Positions 47,529 to 58,301 of a stretch of 64,000 bases of DNA are shown here, in pieces; the stretch's first letter is position 1, and every line of letters starts with the position of its first letter. This stretch comes from Kappaphycus alvarezii (taxonomy: Eukaryota > Rhodophyta > Florideophyceae > Gigartinales > Solieriaceae), in the NCBI GenBank assembly GCA_002205965.3, contig NADL03000018.1:124001-188000 (forward strand), read 5' to 3'. The position numbers were made by a program, and so were the translations under genes. The notes beneath the pieces were generated by a model that was not told the origin of the DNA, ran no database searches, and saw only the letters and a list, made by a program, of their open reading frames with translations.

Positions 47529-48693
47529 GTGGCGTTATGGACAATACGAAACTTTGATGCGAAGGGCAAACGAATTGGCAACGTCCCGCCCATTGCACAA
47601 GGAACCGAAGAGGAGCAAACGAGGATCAATAAGCGGCGCGCCCTCAGGCTCGCAAAGGAGGGTGCTTACGGCAAGGCAGCGCGTGCGCTGGGATCTTCGG
47701 GTATCGCATGCCCCTCCGCAGCGGTGGTTTCCATTCTTCGGGAGAAAACAGCCACAGCGCTCTCCGACTACGGAGTCGTACCAACCCGCTTCCTCTGGCT
47801 CGCTGCCTCTCTGCCCCCACTTCACTCCAGAACTTTGTTCTCCATTGCGTTCGGAGCTTTCCAAGGGGTAGCGAAGCATGGGAATCCGGATTGTGCCCAA
47901 ACCACCTTGTTGAGCTCTTACAGGCCCCAAAAGTTGTCAATGTTAGACGAAGCTGACGAGCTGCTCTGACGAGTGTAGTCAACTTGCTAGCCAACGGGAA
48001 GGGCCCTGCGGCTATATCTGCATGGATCGCAGGCGCGCCGCTTACGGCTCTTCTGAAAACGGACGAGGAATCAGACCGATCGCCGTGGGCAAGACCTTAC
48101 GTCGCTTGTGGGCAGATGTTTGCTGACTCGCATCTCCGACAAGGCTTCCAAATACTTTCAGCCACGACAGTTGGGATTATCAATGTCAGGAAGATGTCAG
48201 GCAATTGTCTACGCTATACGGCGACATTGCGAGGAGCATGGCGCATCGACGAGCATGCACTGTTAACCGTGACCTTTAAAACGCCTCCAACTTGGTCAGC
48301 TGCATGCGTTTTTGACGGAGCTCGAACAGCTATTCCCGGAGCTCTTACCTTGGGTCCACATCCACACCACAGATGACCCAGGTTTACAGCGTACGTGTGG
48401 AGCGTGGTAGGCGTGCAGCAGGGGGATCCGCTAGGTCCACTTTTATTCCCCTTGTGCTGCAAAAAGTGATGCGAGAACTCAAAACCCGCCTGGAAAATGT
48501 GGCAACACCACAGGCAGGCCTTTTCTACTCCTTTAGCTGTGGCTTTTGGGCGATGTTGGCACCCATGAAGCCATCGAACGGCACCACAGTTCCTCGTCCC
48601 CGGAGGTGCGCAGTTTGGGTTTACACCTGCGCATGAATAAGTGCTGTCTGGTGGCCAACCGTCCCCCCTCACCTGTTCAGCAGTCCCACCCAT
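47529..48693 (+). pseudogene. Reverse transcriptase core of the non-LTR-type element
   Basis: RNA-directed DNA polymerase, broken. Motifs, in order and in changing frames, are the AARAL helix motif, the LTALLK...IRPIAVG segment with the conserved Arg-Pro, GVQQGDPLGPLLF, and GDVGTHEAIERH after the position of the catalytic box. At that position the sequence reads FYSFSCGF in one frame, without the two aspartates. The pattern identifies the family clearly although no frame is complete. Confidence 0.8.
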
Positions 48694-48963
48694 GTGAGCT
48701 CGCCACAGCTATGACGATAGGACAACAGCGCTCCGCGCTCCAATCGGTCGGAGCTATTCATGGAGCGCAAATTCTCATCACGTCACTTCGTTACAGCCTC
48801 TCCTCAATCCCTGTTAACCCTGGAGGATACTCATTTAGCTCTCCACTACTGCGGACCTGCTTTGGCGCATGTCGGATCAACTACCTCTTACTGTAGTTCC
48901 CGCTCATTCCACTCTTAAGGAGCAACTGAATTCGACACCACTGTTGAAGACACGCTGCGGGGG

Positions 48964-50052
48964 TTGATGGGCAGAGTCCTGGACGCCGACACTTTTCGGG
49001 AATTACGACTTCCTGTTGCGCCCTATGGGCCCGCAAGGCAACATTTGGCATCGGGCTCCGCTCCGCTAAGCTCTTGCGGCGGCTGCCTTCCTTTCCTCCG
49101 TATCCCTAACGCGTGCCCTGTACTCTGCCTTCTCCCTGTGCTACCAAACACTGCTCTCCAATCTTACACATCTGCAGTCGGGCACATGATCAGTGGAAGA
49201 CACAAGGGCACCGGGAAGGTTTTTCAATTCACGGCTATCGACTCCAAGCAGCGGTTTGGGCAAGGGCAACTCGCTCGCCCAGTTGATGAAAAGGCCCTTG
49301 ACCCAAGCCAAAGGAGGATGAGAGGACCGTGGCTTTCCGAGCCTCGTCAGTCGATGGTTGCAAAGACTGGCGTTCATGCCAACCGGCTGCGGCTTGGGTA
49401 TCCCACATCTCGGAGTGCAAGTGCAAGACGTGGCTGCAGTTCTATTGCAGGGTACCATTGCTTCCTCCCGCTTCCAAATGCCACAAGGGTGATGTACGAC
49501 ACTTATGGGTACGGCGACCACGCCCTGTGCTGCGCCTACGGACCCACCTGCGGATGGCGGCTCGACTCGCGAACACGGTTATTTGCCGCAGACCTCTCCA
49601 AAGCCGCCCGACAGCCTGTCCTCGAATCCCCACAACGCGGCCATGCACTTCGCCCGGACATCAAGGCGCCTGGAGAGAAAGGGGGCACAGACTATTATGA
49701 CGTAACCGTCATCCATCCCTTGACCCGCGTCCGCCTCCTCTCCCTGGCACGATGTCCACTCAAGCCCCTGAACCATGCTCGCCTTGGCAAGGACACTCGC
49801 TTTGCCGACTTGATGCGTTCAAAGGGTCCTAGGTATCGCTTCATTGCCCTTCCACTCTCCACGTTGGGTGGCTGGCACTGGACTGCACGGGACCAGGTTG
49901 CAACTGGCATTGCGGCACGGGCAGCCGTTCCGATTTCTGATGCGCGGCAAACATTTTTCGCTCGTCACGCGGCGAGACTCGTTCAGAAAAACGCCAATTG
50001 TTTGTTGGAGGGGTTTCGAGCGACACTTAAGCCACAAGTTGAAAATGTGTAA
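48964..50052 (+). CDS. C-terminal part of the non-LTR-type element protein, 362 codons open
   Basis: The longest uninterrupted frame in the window. The real start is upstream in another frame; ATG 48967 is internal. Contents from the N-terminus: a Pro/Ala-rich thumb-like region, RRMRGPWLSEPRQSMVAKTG, a Cys/His cluster around YGYGDHALCCAYGPTC (about residues 180-195) and RTRLFAADLSKAAR. RPDIKAPG, DYYDVTVIHPLT and ADLMRSKGPRYRFIALPLST complete it. These match the region after the RT in the same family, where a zinc-binding and nuclease-like domain has been suggested. The function is not established. Confidence 0.7.
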   Translation: MMGRVLDADTFRELRLPVAPYGPARQHLASGSAPLSSCGGCLPFLRIPNACPVLCLLPVLPNTALQSYTSAVGHMISGRHKGTGKVFQFTAIDSKQRFGQGQLARPVDEKALDPSQRRMRGPWLSEPRQSMVAKTGVHANRLRLGYPTSRSASARRGCSSIAGYHCFLPLPNATRVMYDTYGYGDHALCCAYGPTCGWRLDSRTRLFAADLSKAARQPVLESPQRGHALRPDIKAPGEKGGTDYYDVTVIHPLTRVRLLSLARCPLKPLNHARLGKDTRFADLMRSKGPRYRFIALPLSTLGGWHWTARDQVATGIAARAAVPISDARQTFFARHAARLVQKNANCLLEGFRATLKPQVENV

Positions 50053-50597
50053 ATTCTCGGCAATCTCCGTTCCCAGGGTATTTCAGTGGCTACTCACATT
50101 AGGCCTCTCTTGCCTTGATCGGAAAACTAAGTTGTACGTACAGCACAGTCTACGGTACCGCCTCATTTAACTAACAATTACTGCACAGTACAGTAAGTAC
50201 AGGGAACTCATGCCTATTGGATGACTGCGAATTTGTCTTCTGATACTGAACGCATTAAACCTCTTATCCACTTCTTGACAGTACCTAGAGGGCTGACGGG
50301 TTGCGACAAGATGAGTCGTTGCACACTGCAAGCGTTGGGCTTGAGTAGACAAGGTCAACATACAGAGAATGGGATACTATATCCCAGTTGGAATAGTGAG
50401 CAAGCTCTTCCTTTACATTACTTGTAAACCCGCGGCAATTTGTGATGAGAGAAGGGTAGCAAACAGCCAACGCCCCTGCCTGGAAAGAAAGCACAACAAA
50501 TCCAAATGTCATGTCCCTACCTCGCACCTCACCGTCTGAGATTCGCAGGCTTTGTGCTTGACATCACCAGGAAAAAACTGTTGCCGCTTTGGCATTT
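50053..50597. other. Spacer between the retroelement and the B-box gene
   Basis: No gene recognised. It contains one CAGTA pair (about 50174-50190, CACAGTACAGTAAGTACAG). Confidence 0.4.
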
Positions 50598-51826
50598 TTA
50601 TGCGAGCGGCTCAATATCATGTCTACAGTACAAACTGCAGTAATCAACGCAACGACTCAACCCCAAACTCGTCCGGCAGTGCGCATCCCCCCACGCAAGG
50701 CCTAGTAGAGTCCCCGTTTCACATTGCCGGACGCATTGATCCCCTGCACCCGACCTATTCTCGGCTCCAAGTTTCACATTTTCGGGATTCTTCAATTCGT
50801 CCAGATGCTCACGGTAGAGCGCCCCATATTTTCTATACAACGCCATTTCAATTTTTCCTGACAAATCTCCCCTTGACCTCGGTCTCGAGTCGGCCAACTG
50901 CTTCCGGCACTCGTACCTCACCTTTTTCGTAAACGAGCGGTTTGCCCTCTTACTCCTAAACTAGCCAACGCCTCCATCCGTCGCTTCTTCCTTTGCTCAG
51001 CCGTCCGTTCCTGCCTCTCCTTCTCCAACTCGCCCTCCGACTTTCCTCCTTCCTCCTGCTTGCCCGCCGATTCCTCCCTTCTCCCTGTTCCAAAGCCTCC
51101 CTCCCTCTCTTCTTCCCACCCACGACACCCCTCCTTGTTCTCCTTGACATTGTCCACAGTTGACATAACCACTTCCTCCCCCTTGACACAAACCTGCTTT
51201 CCCTGTGCTTGAAAACTCTGCCTGCCCCTCACTCCCCTCATCGCCACTGGCAAACATAACCTTTGCCTTGACATCAACCTCCAACGGCTCCCTCTTCAAA
51301 AACGGCAACCCCCTAGCCTCGACGACATCCGGCACAATATGCTCAATAGTATCCGGGACAACACTCTCCCAACTCATCTCCCCCCCAAAACTCTTCCTCA
51401 AAGCCTTTCCACTATCGCCAAACACACTCGCCATCATCAATAGCACACAAAGCCGGCATACGTCCCTCAAGCCCCTCCCCCCAAAATCGACAAAATCATA
51501 CTCGGCAGCATCCTCAAACGACACAGGCACGCCCTGCGGCAAACCCATGAGCAAGGAATCGTGGGACGAGTCCGGATCCGAGTGCATGTCGTCACTCAAG
51601 GGTGTGACATCGGGACAAGAGCGAGTTCGGAATCTTCGTTGATACTGGAGCCGTCGGCGGGATCCTCGTTGAGGAGGAGTGGACGACGGACGTGACGACG
51701 TGCGAGACGGTTTGCAGAGTGGACGATATCGTCACATGCGGCGCACAGGAAGCATTCGTCGGCGGGACAAAAGACGGTGGCGGGTTGTTGTTTTGCGTGG
51801 GGGCAGAGTTCACAGAGGCGGCCCAT
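50598..51826 (-). CDS. B-box zinc finger plus CCT-domain transcription regulator (CONSTANS-like)
   Basis: Probably a nuclear transcription regulator; in plants this architecture controls light and day-length responses. ATG 51826 gives MGRLCELCPHAK, then CPADECFLCAACDDIVHSAN and RLARRH. This is a B-box of the plant type with C5, C8, C20, D23, C28, C31, H36 and H45, the first loop three residues longer than usual. After a frame change comes an acidic middle (HSDPDSSHDSL, TIEHIVPDVVEA), then a Glu/Arg/Lys-rich linker. Last, RKKRRMEALASLGV followed by KKVRYECRKQLADSRPR is a CCT domain (about 50870-50990). The frame break inside the CCT lies in an A-homopolymer (AAAAAGG). There is only one B-box. 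The C-terminus after the CCT is uncertain. Confidence 0.82.
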
Positions 51827-51839
51827 TGCGAGGGGTTGT

Positions 51840-52260
51840 GTGGTTGTCGGGGCGGGTGTGGATGTGAGGGGTGATTTGCGGGGGTGTGGTGTATGTGTGT
51901 GACAAACTATTAAAAAGTGGTGGGGGAGTGTGGAGGTGAGTGTCGGTGGGGTGGGGGTTGTGAGTGGGTGGACGGGGTGAAATGGGATGGTGGAGGGTTG
52001 CTGTGGTGGTTGTGATGGGGGACGGGTTGGTGGAGTGGCGGGAGTGCGGGCTTGGAGGGAGGTGCGAGTGATGGAGACTGGGGATACAAGGAGCTTGAAG
52101 CGGATGCCGGGCTGGACGGTCTCGGCAGGGGGGGGGAACCGGCGTGCAGGTCAGGAGGTGCGAGCGGAGAAACGACGCTTTTTTAGTTGTGAAGCGACAC
52201 CGGGGTGGGGTGCAGATCAAGGTTTTTTGGGGGAGGTTGGTGTCGCGGGTGAAAGGGCTC
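51840..52260. promoter_or_regulatory. C-rich (minus) / G-rich (plus) promoter-proximal tract of the B-box gene
   Basis: About 400 bp directly upstream of the B-box ATG are strongly G-rich on the plus strand (many GGGTGGG, GGTTGGTGG runs), hence C-rich on the coding strand. It is the likely leader and promoter. Such G-runs could form G-quadruplexes. Confidence 0.45.
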
Positions 52261-53617
52261 AATGTTTCAAAGGGGGTGTTTTTGGGCTCTTTTCGAGGTA
52301 ATCTTCGGTGTGACTGTAGCGAGAGCGATAAGGGTTTCTCCCGTAGCCTGTTTTTTCTGCTTTTTGCAAATTTGAGGGGAGATAGTTCCTACCGTTCCAC
52401 AAGGGAATGGGTTTTTTTTTTTATTTTATTTTATGTGTTGCACTCATTGTTGTGGGCGCTTTTTGACTGCGGACGGCTCTATGATTTCTCAAAGGGCTTG
52501 TACCCCAAAGTTTGTTTGAGAGAATGTTGTTTTTTCAAAATATTTTTTGGTCCAGCAGTTGGCGGTGTTTCGCCTCCTTGAAAACTGCTGACCGCCTTAT
52601 TTTCGGTTGAAACTATGAAGGCAGCTCGCACACTATGCTGTCATTGGCTCGTTTGTAAAGCCTTCAGCAAATTTTTTATTCGAAATTTAATTTGGCAGTA
52701 ATTTGGAAATGTCTTCCATTCTCTTGAACGCCCTACATTGTCCCAATCATTTCTGTCGATTACATTTTGTTTTTACCCAACAACAGAAGACAGATGAAAT
52801 TGAGTTGGACCGTCACTTTGATAACTACCTCAACCCAGTGGAACGGTGGAATTGAGAATTATCGCACCAATCATCATCATGATTATACGGGATAATCTAC
52901 CGACAGCAAGCCATTCGCTCCAGCAGCGAGACATTACCTCCCACCAATGCATGTGGTTTTATCATATCAAAGATATTTGTCCGTGCGTCGCCTAGCACAC
53001 TCCAAGTGGATACATCTCTTGATCAAGCAATTCCATTGGACAATTCATCTGAAGATTCTGCAAACAGGAGCCTGAAGATTTTTCGCCAACGGTCAACACT
53101 TGCCTGGTTGTTTCGAAACGACACTGGTTCAAGTGCCGACTGTCCTCAGCCGTACATTGGGCAAAGTTGGTGTTGGAGCGCACATGCGCCGTAACTTTTT
53201 CATTTGCCATCTCTTGCAACCCCTCTCGATGCTCGATGTACCCTGGACGGGTAGTAATGTCTATTGAAAAGTGCCGTCACTGTGCATTTCATTCATTGTA
53301 CCATTGCAATTCGTACCCTTGTCGCGGAAACCTGCTGTTTGACTTTGACATGTCAGACCTTGGAGGATAGTAAAAGTCTTTCCACAAAGGTATAGTAACT
53401 ATTGTTGTGTCGAGATTAACCCTTTCATCATTCTGCATTTACTCTACTTCAACGCGATTCACATGCTGTACTGTACACTAATCTCAAATTCCGTGTCATA
53501 CTGTCAAGCGCTACTGCAGTACAGTATAGTACAGTACATTATAGATGTAGCTTACAGCATTTCTGGACAATAGCTTGTCTAATTCAAGCTTGGATCCATA
53601 CATCAACACACAAAACA
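52261..53617. other. Unassigned interval
   Basis: A poly-T/ATTTT stretch lies at 52410-52436. Open frames at 52144-52581 (plus) and 52992-53219 (minus) have no motif. CAGTA/TACTG motifs cluster at 53466-53477 and 53511-53541. Confidence 0.35.
53466..53541. repeat. CAGTA/TACTG motif cluster
   Basis: GCTGTACTGTACAC, then TACTGTCAAG, and CTGCAGTACAGTATAGTACAGTACATTATAG. The last is a run of CAGTA units with one interruption. It ends about 80 bp before a short ATG frame at 53618. Confidence 0.65.
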
Positions 53618-53692
53618 ATGGCGACAGTCGAAGAAAAAATATTTATCCTGCGAGATCGGTTTGCTCACAAATTTAACAAGCAACTGCTGTAA
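53618..53692 (+). CDS. Possible first exon of an unknown gene
   Basis: ATG 53618 opens 24 codons (MATVEEKIFILRDRFAHKFN), amphipathic and protein-like, ending at CTGTAAGC, which is either a stop codon or a splice donor (GTAAGC). The CAGTA cluster lies just upstream, as for other genes here. I cannot find the next exon with confidence. Confidence 0.25.
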   Translation: MATVEEKIFILRDRFAHKFNKQLL

Positions 53693-56600
53693 GCCCCTTG
53701 CCACTCAAATTGCACACTAGTAGTTATTGTAACCCTTTTGCACCGCACTGCTCGCGCCCAGGCCACAACTCACTACGTACATACTGCACTGCACGCTATG
53801 TTTGTTGAGCAGTCTGCTTGCATCACTGATGGGGGTGCGAGCAGAGTGCAGTCAACCCACAAACCATCGAATCGACAACACTATCCGAAAGCTTAACTGC
53901 TGTGCAACACTCTTTGCAACATTCCGTTCATCTCCAAGGCCAATCTCGCAACACAACACTGCACAGCCGTCTGAATACTTGTTGCACCCTCATCCGCGGT
54001 AGCAATCTTTTCTTACAGTATTTGCGCCACCCGGAAAAGTATTCTCTGCTGCAACAACCTCACCAACCCATGCTACAGCCTCTTCGCCCCCTACCTGCCA
54101 GAGACGCCATACTCAACTCCCAAAAGGAAATGGATGCACAACCGTATCGTGAGTATTCAACAAGTACAGTACAGTAGCAGGAGAGAAATCTTCGGTGACC
54201 AACCAAGCTACTCGAGGCAATTCGTGAAGATATCATTGTAGAAACAACGTACTATACTGTACTGTCCAGTAAAAATATTTACTTGCCATTTTCACTCCCA
54301 CGTGTCATAGCTTGAAAGCATTGCGCCATCCCATCACTGCACCACACCCCGCAATGCCGATGAGATTTGCACAGATTCCACAGTTAGCCCATCCGGCCCA
54401 CCTGTTCACCCTGATACCCTTACTGCACCCTCTCAACAGCCACAGTAAGCGCCCAGCCCCACTCTACCCAAGCATACAACCTCCCGCGTGTGTCTGTCAA
54501 CTGTCAATCCGAAACACCCCTTGTTCCGCCAAACCCACTGCACCACCATTGCTACACGTTTCCCCATCCATCCACACAGAAGGAAGGAATTTGTCTCTCG
54601 CGGAAACACTCACCGCTTGACCTTCTCTTCACCGCGGACTCACCCTGCACGTGATACTGAGGACCATGTGTTGCGGGCGGTGATAAAAGTTTTTGCATCC
54701 TGTCTGTGGTTTTGCAGCGCTTTTGAATCATGCACGGTGTCATGTCAGGCATGGCGGGAGTGTAGGAGGACTTTGCTTTGTTTACGAGGGACAAGATGCG
54801 GAGGAGAGTTTCGAAATGGGTGCCACAGTTTTCGGGGCTTGTTTTGAAGGGTCAAAGTGTAAACTAGGGTGCAGAGGTTGAACAGGAAGCTTAATGAAGC
54901 ATGGTAATCGACTTTTTTGTTTATTTCTGTACAGAAAGGCATACGTATGATGCGTTTTCAATTGTATTAGATTACACAAGCGCTGGCATGGAAACGGTGC
55001 CTACATCCTATTCAAGCAAGATAGCTGCTGCATTAATACCATGCGGCGGTGGGTTGTTAGAGGTTCGAATCTAAACCCCTCGAGATGTACGTACGATGTG
55101 CTTGCCATCAGGAAGATATAATCTTAATGCACTAGCTAGCTAGTGCCATCTTGAAGCATTGTATCCTTTTGGACGGAAACACTGTCATTTGTCTACTGCT
55201 CATTGCTACTTGATAAAATCCACAAACAACATACGTAGATATCCGAGAGATGCACTCTGTCGCCTGCCCCAAATGTCAACCTCGCGCGATTTAAGAGGCC
55301 CGACTTTTGGCCTACTCACTGCAAACATGCTGCTTCCGCACCAATCACCTCTTGAAATTTGATCGCCTGTGTCGTTTCGTAAAAAATACGATCCCAGCCC
55401 AATAGAAACCATCCATTCCACGTTGAAAACTCCACACGTTTTCCCGTCTGCAAAGCACAACCTTCACAGTTGACCCATGTCCATACCAGCCTAAACGCCG
55501 AGAAACAACTTGCAGCTCCTTTCAACCAGTGCAAAACTCAAACACTGTCTTCACTGTCTGCATCAACCGCTGCTTCTTCCACGTTGCCACGCATAGCCAT
55601 GGCAAGCTAGCACAAAGCGGCAGTTTCTCTCATCTCAAACAAACATAAAAGCACAAAGTACGGCATCAGCACATGCACGTTTGACTGAATGTGAAAAAAA
55701 GCATTTCCAAACATCTCGGCAGGTACTGTAAGAGCGTTGCAAAACCTTCACCGCCATGTTGAGAGGCGCTTCATGAACAGGCGTTTTCCGTGAGGAGGCA
55801 GCAACGCCTCTGTGCAACATTGGGGGTTACAACTAACCGCACGCCAGTCAAGCAAGGGGAGTGCCTTGCGACTCTGCGGAATCATACGGCAGTGTAGAGG
55901 CCGCCGATGTATGGGGTGTCTGTAGCGCAGGATTGATGTGTGCACGACTAGTTTTGAGAGTGCGTAAAAGAGTCAAAGGGTACCATCAAATGGCGCAATG
56001 TCATTTGAAGCTATGTTGCATGGAGGCTTATCCGTAGTTTTTGTGGCGTAGAGTGTGATGTAGAGTTAGCTGTGCTGGTATGCATGCCGATTCGGTGGTG
56101 CCTAGTTGCGCTATTTGCAAGTACATACAGTACATGTACCCTGTAAGATCAACATCACAAGACGCGGTTATCCCTCAGATGTTTGACGGCTGCCAAGTCA
56201 AAGTGACGACTTGATAAACACCATACCCGCAATCCACCAAGGAGATGACAAATGTTTACCACACCAAGGACACTCATAGTGGTACCGCCACTAGTTTCTC
56301 CTATCGCAGCACCTGCAACAAGCGATAAACCGATCCCCACATCGACACTGCCCTGCGTCTCTCCAAACCGCGTGCTTGTAACACTGTTGGATTTGCAGAC
56401 TATGCCGTCAAACAAGCGAGTCTCACGAGTGTTACTTGACAAAATCGCTCTGCGAAGAGTTTGCAGATGCACATGCTGGTGTAGCAAAGTGCACATTGCT
56501 GATGCGTCACCTGACGCAAGCATGCGCAGGCTTGACTGTCTTTCAGTTTATGTGCCGAATGTAGGATTAATATTTTTCGCATTTGCGCGTGGCGATGTCG

Positions 56601-57240
56601 GCATTTTTCCTGTGCGGTCGAGATGGGCAATTCGATCAACTCTGCGTACTGTACTACAGTACAATACTTGTTGGTCTGGTAGTTTTAAAGAATACCGTAC
56701 TTTCGAGAATGCCACCCCGATAGCCATTATTAGAGTCATATCAGTGAGGCAGTGCCAGCAGGCCTGGTCGTGAGATGAATGTCTTCACAATCATATCGTA
56801 TACACGCTTTCGTTTGTTACGGACAAAGTTGCTCGACCAAGCGTAAACGGCTTCATCAAAGTACGCGTTTGGCGTAACTGCAAATTTCCGTCGATTCAAC
56901 ACGCCACTCTTCGCCGTAAACAAAGATATTCGTGCGCAGCGCCAATTTGGCTCCTCTCTCGCATGTGTAGCCTGAGCATGTGCATGAATGGTAATATCCA
57001 TCAAATCGATCGCGCGTCTACAGAATCCGTGTTGTCTAAAACACCTTGTCGCCCTGCAGTGTCGCCCTAGCCGAGAAGGAAGCGTAACAGCTGCGCAACA
57101 AGCCTCGCCCAGCCCAGTCGGAAACCACCATCGCCAAAACACAGCGCCAACCTAACCGGCAAGCGTTCCGATCCAGCGATCAATCGAGGACAACATTTAC
57201 TGAAACACCCAGCGCAAACCGACAACGCAATAAAGGCGAC
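53693..57240. other. Unassigned interval with CAGTA motifs
   Basis: Several open frames of 100-170 codons on both strands (54312-54847 plus; 56155-56523 minus; 56252-56773 plus; 56741-57142 minus) overlap one another and have no recognisable motif. CAGTA/TACTG motifs occur near 54164-54176, 54247-54262, 56128 and 56645-56670 (TACTGTACTACAGTACA). A GGTTCGAATC at 55060-55070 looks tRNA-like, but the arm does not pair. Confidence 0.4.
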
Positions 57241-57789
57241 ATGGTGGAAACATGCATACCGTGCTCACAGCAAGCCGCGCACGAATCGTCATCCCCGCCT
57301 CATTCAACCGCCACTCCCCACAACACCCTCACCCCTGCAACCCGACCACGAAAACAACCCCCCCCCCAAAATAGACATACTGACCCCAAACCGCGCGGCG
57401 GACGCCAGTCTCCGCCGGTGAAGAAACGTGCCCCAAGCACCACACCACACACGGTGGCACACCATTCCAGCCTCCACGCCCTTCCATCGCAACCGGAAAT
57501 GACACAAACCATCAGACAACAGCAGGGCTATGCCGCTGGCGCCCCCCTCGCCCGTTCCTCAGTCTCCGTGGCGCCATTCACAAACCCCGCGCGTTCCCTC
57601 TCCCTCCACACGACAAAGCAGTCCAAAACAGTTTATAAACCCTTGCAGCGACCTCTGCGTCAAGCCATAACAAACGACACTTTGTCGCGTGCGGGAAGAG
57701 GCGAGATATTTTTGGCGTGCATTGTGCTGGCGGTGACGGAGCATCGAGTCGTGGATGGTGTGAAAGCCGGAGAGGAGGGAGGCGTGTAG
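57241..57789 (+). CDS. Hypothetical Pro/Thr-rich protein, 182 codons
   Basis: The plus-strand frame from ATG 57241 is Pro, Thr and His rich at first (PRKQPPPQNRHTDPKPRG), then less biased (TKQSKTVYKPLQRPLRQAIT). There is no domain. An alternative ATG at 57499 follows a C-rich stretch that would make a typical leader for this region. A C-rich tract on the opposite strand at 57700-58120, next to CAGTA motifs at 58170-58215, suggests a minus-strand transcript is also possible. The coding strand is undecided. Confidence 0.3.
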   Translation: MVETCIPCSQQAAHESSSPPHSTATPHNTLTPATRPRKQPPPQNRHTDPKPRGGRQSPPVKKRAPSTTPHTVAHHSSLHALPSQPEMTQTIRQQQGYAAGAPLARSSVSVAPFTNPARSLSLHTTKQSKTVYKPLQRPLRQAITNDTLSRAGRGEIFLACIVLAVTEHRVVDGVKAGEEGGV

Positions 57790-58120
57790 TGGCCGAGGGT
57801 GTGGAGGATGCTTTGGTGTGCTGCGCTTCGTGGTGGGCTAGGTGGGGATGGGAAGGGCTTTGTGGGGGAGGAGACAGTCGTCGTGGAGGGGGAGACGGGA
57901 GAGACGTTTTGCAGGGGGAGAGGGAGGGGGTGGGCATTTGGAATGGCGGGGATGGAGGGTTTGGGGGGGCATTGAGGGAGGGAGTGTTAAGAAGGGTTTC
58001 GAGGGTGATGGGGAGTGTGTGGGTGAGGCAGACGTTGAGAGAGGAGAGATGGGGACATGTGTGTGTCAGGGGGTGGTGTTTGCGCAATGGGACTACGGGG
58101 TGGGGTGGGAAGAAGGTCAA
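57700..58120. other. G-rich (plus) / C-rich (minus) asymmetric tract
   Basis: About 400 bp of G-rich sequence on the plus strand (GGGGGAG, GGAGGGGG, TGGGGGAGG) beside a CAGTA/TACTG cluster at 58170-58215 (GTACGTACTGTACATC and TTACAGTAAATACTGTAATG). By analogy with the B-box gene this may be a minus-strand promoter or leader, but no downstream minus-strand protein is recognised. Confidence 0.4.
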
Positions 58121-58301
58121 AAGCGAAAAGGTGCGCTTCGACGGGATTCAGGATCGTCAGCACAGCGACACTGTACGTACTGTACATCACAAATAATTTA
58201 CAGTAAATACTGTAATGTTTGTGCCTTGACCCTCCACCAACCCCGCACCCCTACCACACGGTCATTGCACAGCAGTCACCGCCTCCCTCCTCTCAACCCC
58301 G

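Larger units (their letters stand above)
46401..50052 (+). mobile_element. Non-LTR-type retroelement remains (reverse transcriptase)
   Basis: A GC-richer block than its left neighbour. At 47529-47969 the frame encodes RRALRLAKEGAYGKAARALG, a helical motif seen upstream of the RT core in many algal, plant and oomycete LINE-like proteins. Then come LANGKGPAAISAWIAGAPL (about 47980-48040), RGIRPIAVGKTLRRLWADV (48065-48115), GVQQGDPLGPLLF (about 48410-48450) and, at 48964-50052, a C-terminal part with YGYGDHALCC, HALRPDIKAPGEKG and YYDVTVIHPL, the usual end of that family. Frames change between them. The catalytic YxDD segment is not readable where expected (about 48520), so the copy is inactive. 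Element ends are not identified. Confidence 0.82.

Noticed and set aside
55040..55080. tRNA-like GGTTCGAATC
   Set aside because: The T-arm stem does not pair beyond two bases on either strand and no anticodon or acceptor arm fits around it.
57578..58120. 180-codon minus-strand frame
   Set aside because: It is nearly all Pro/Ser/Thr/His from a C-rich tract, with no domain. It is more likely leader or promoter sequence.
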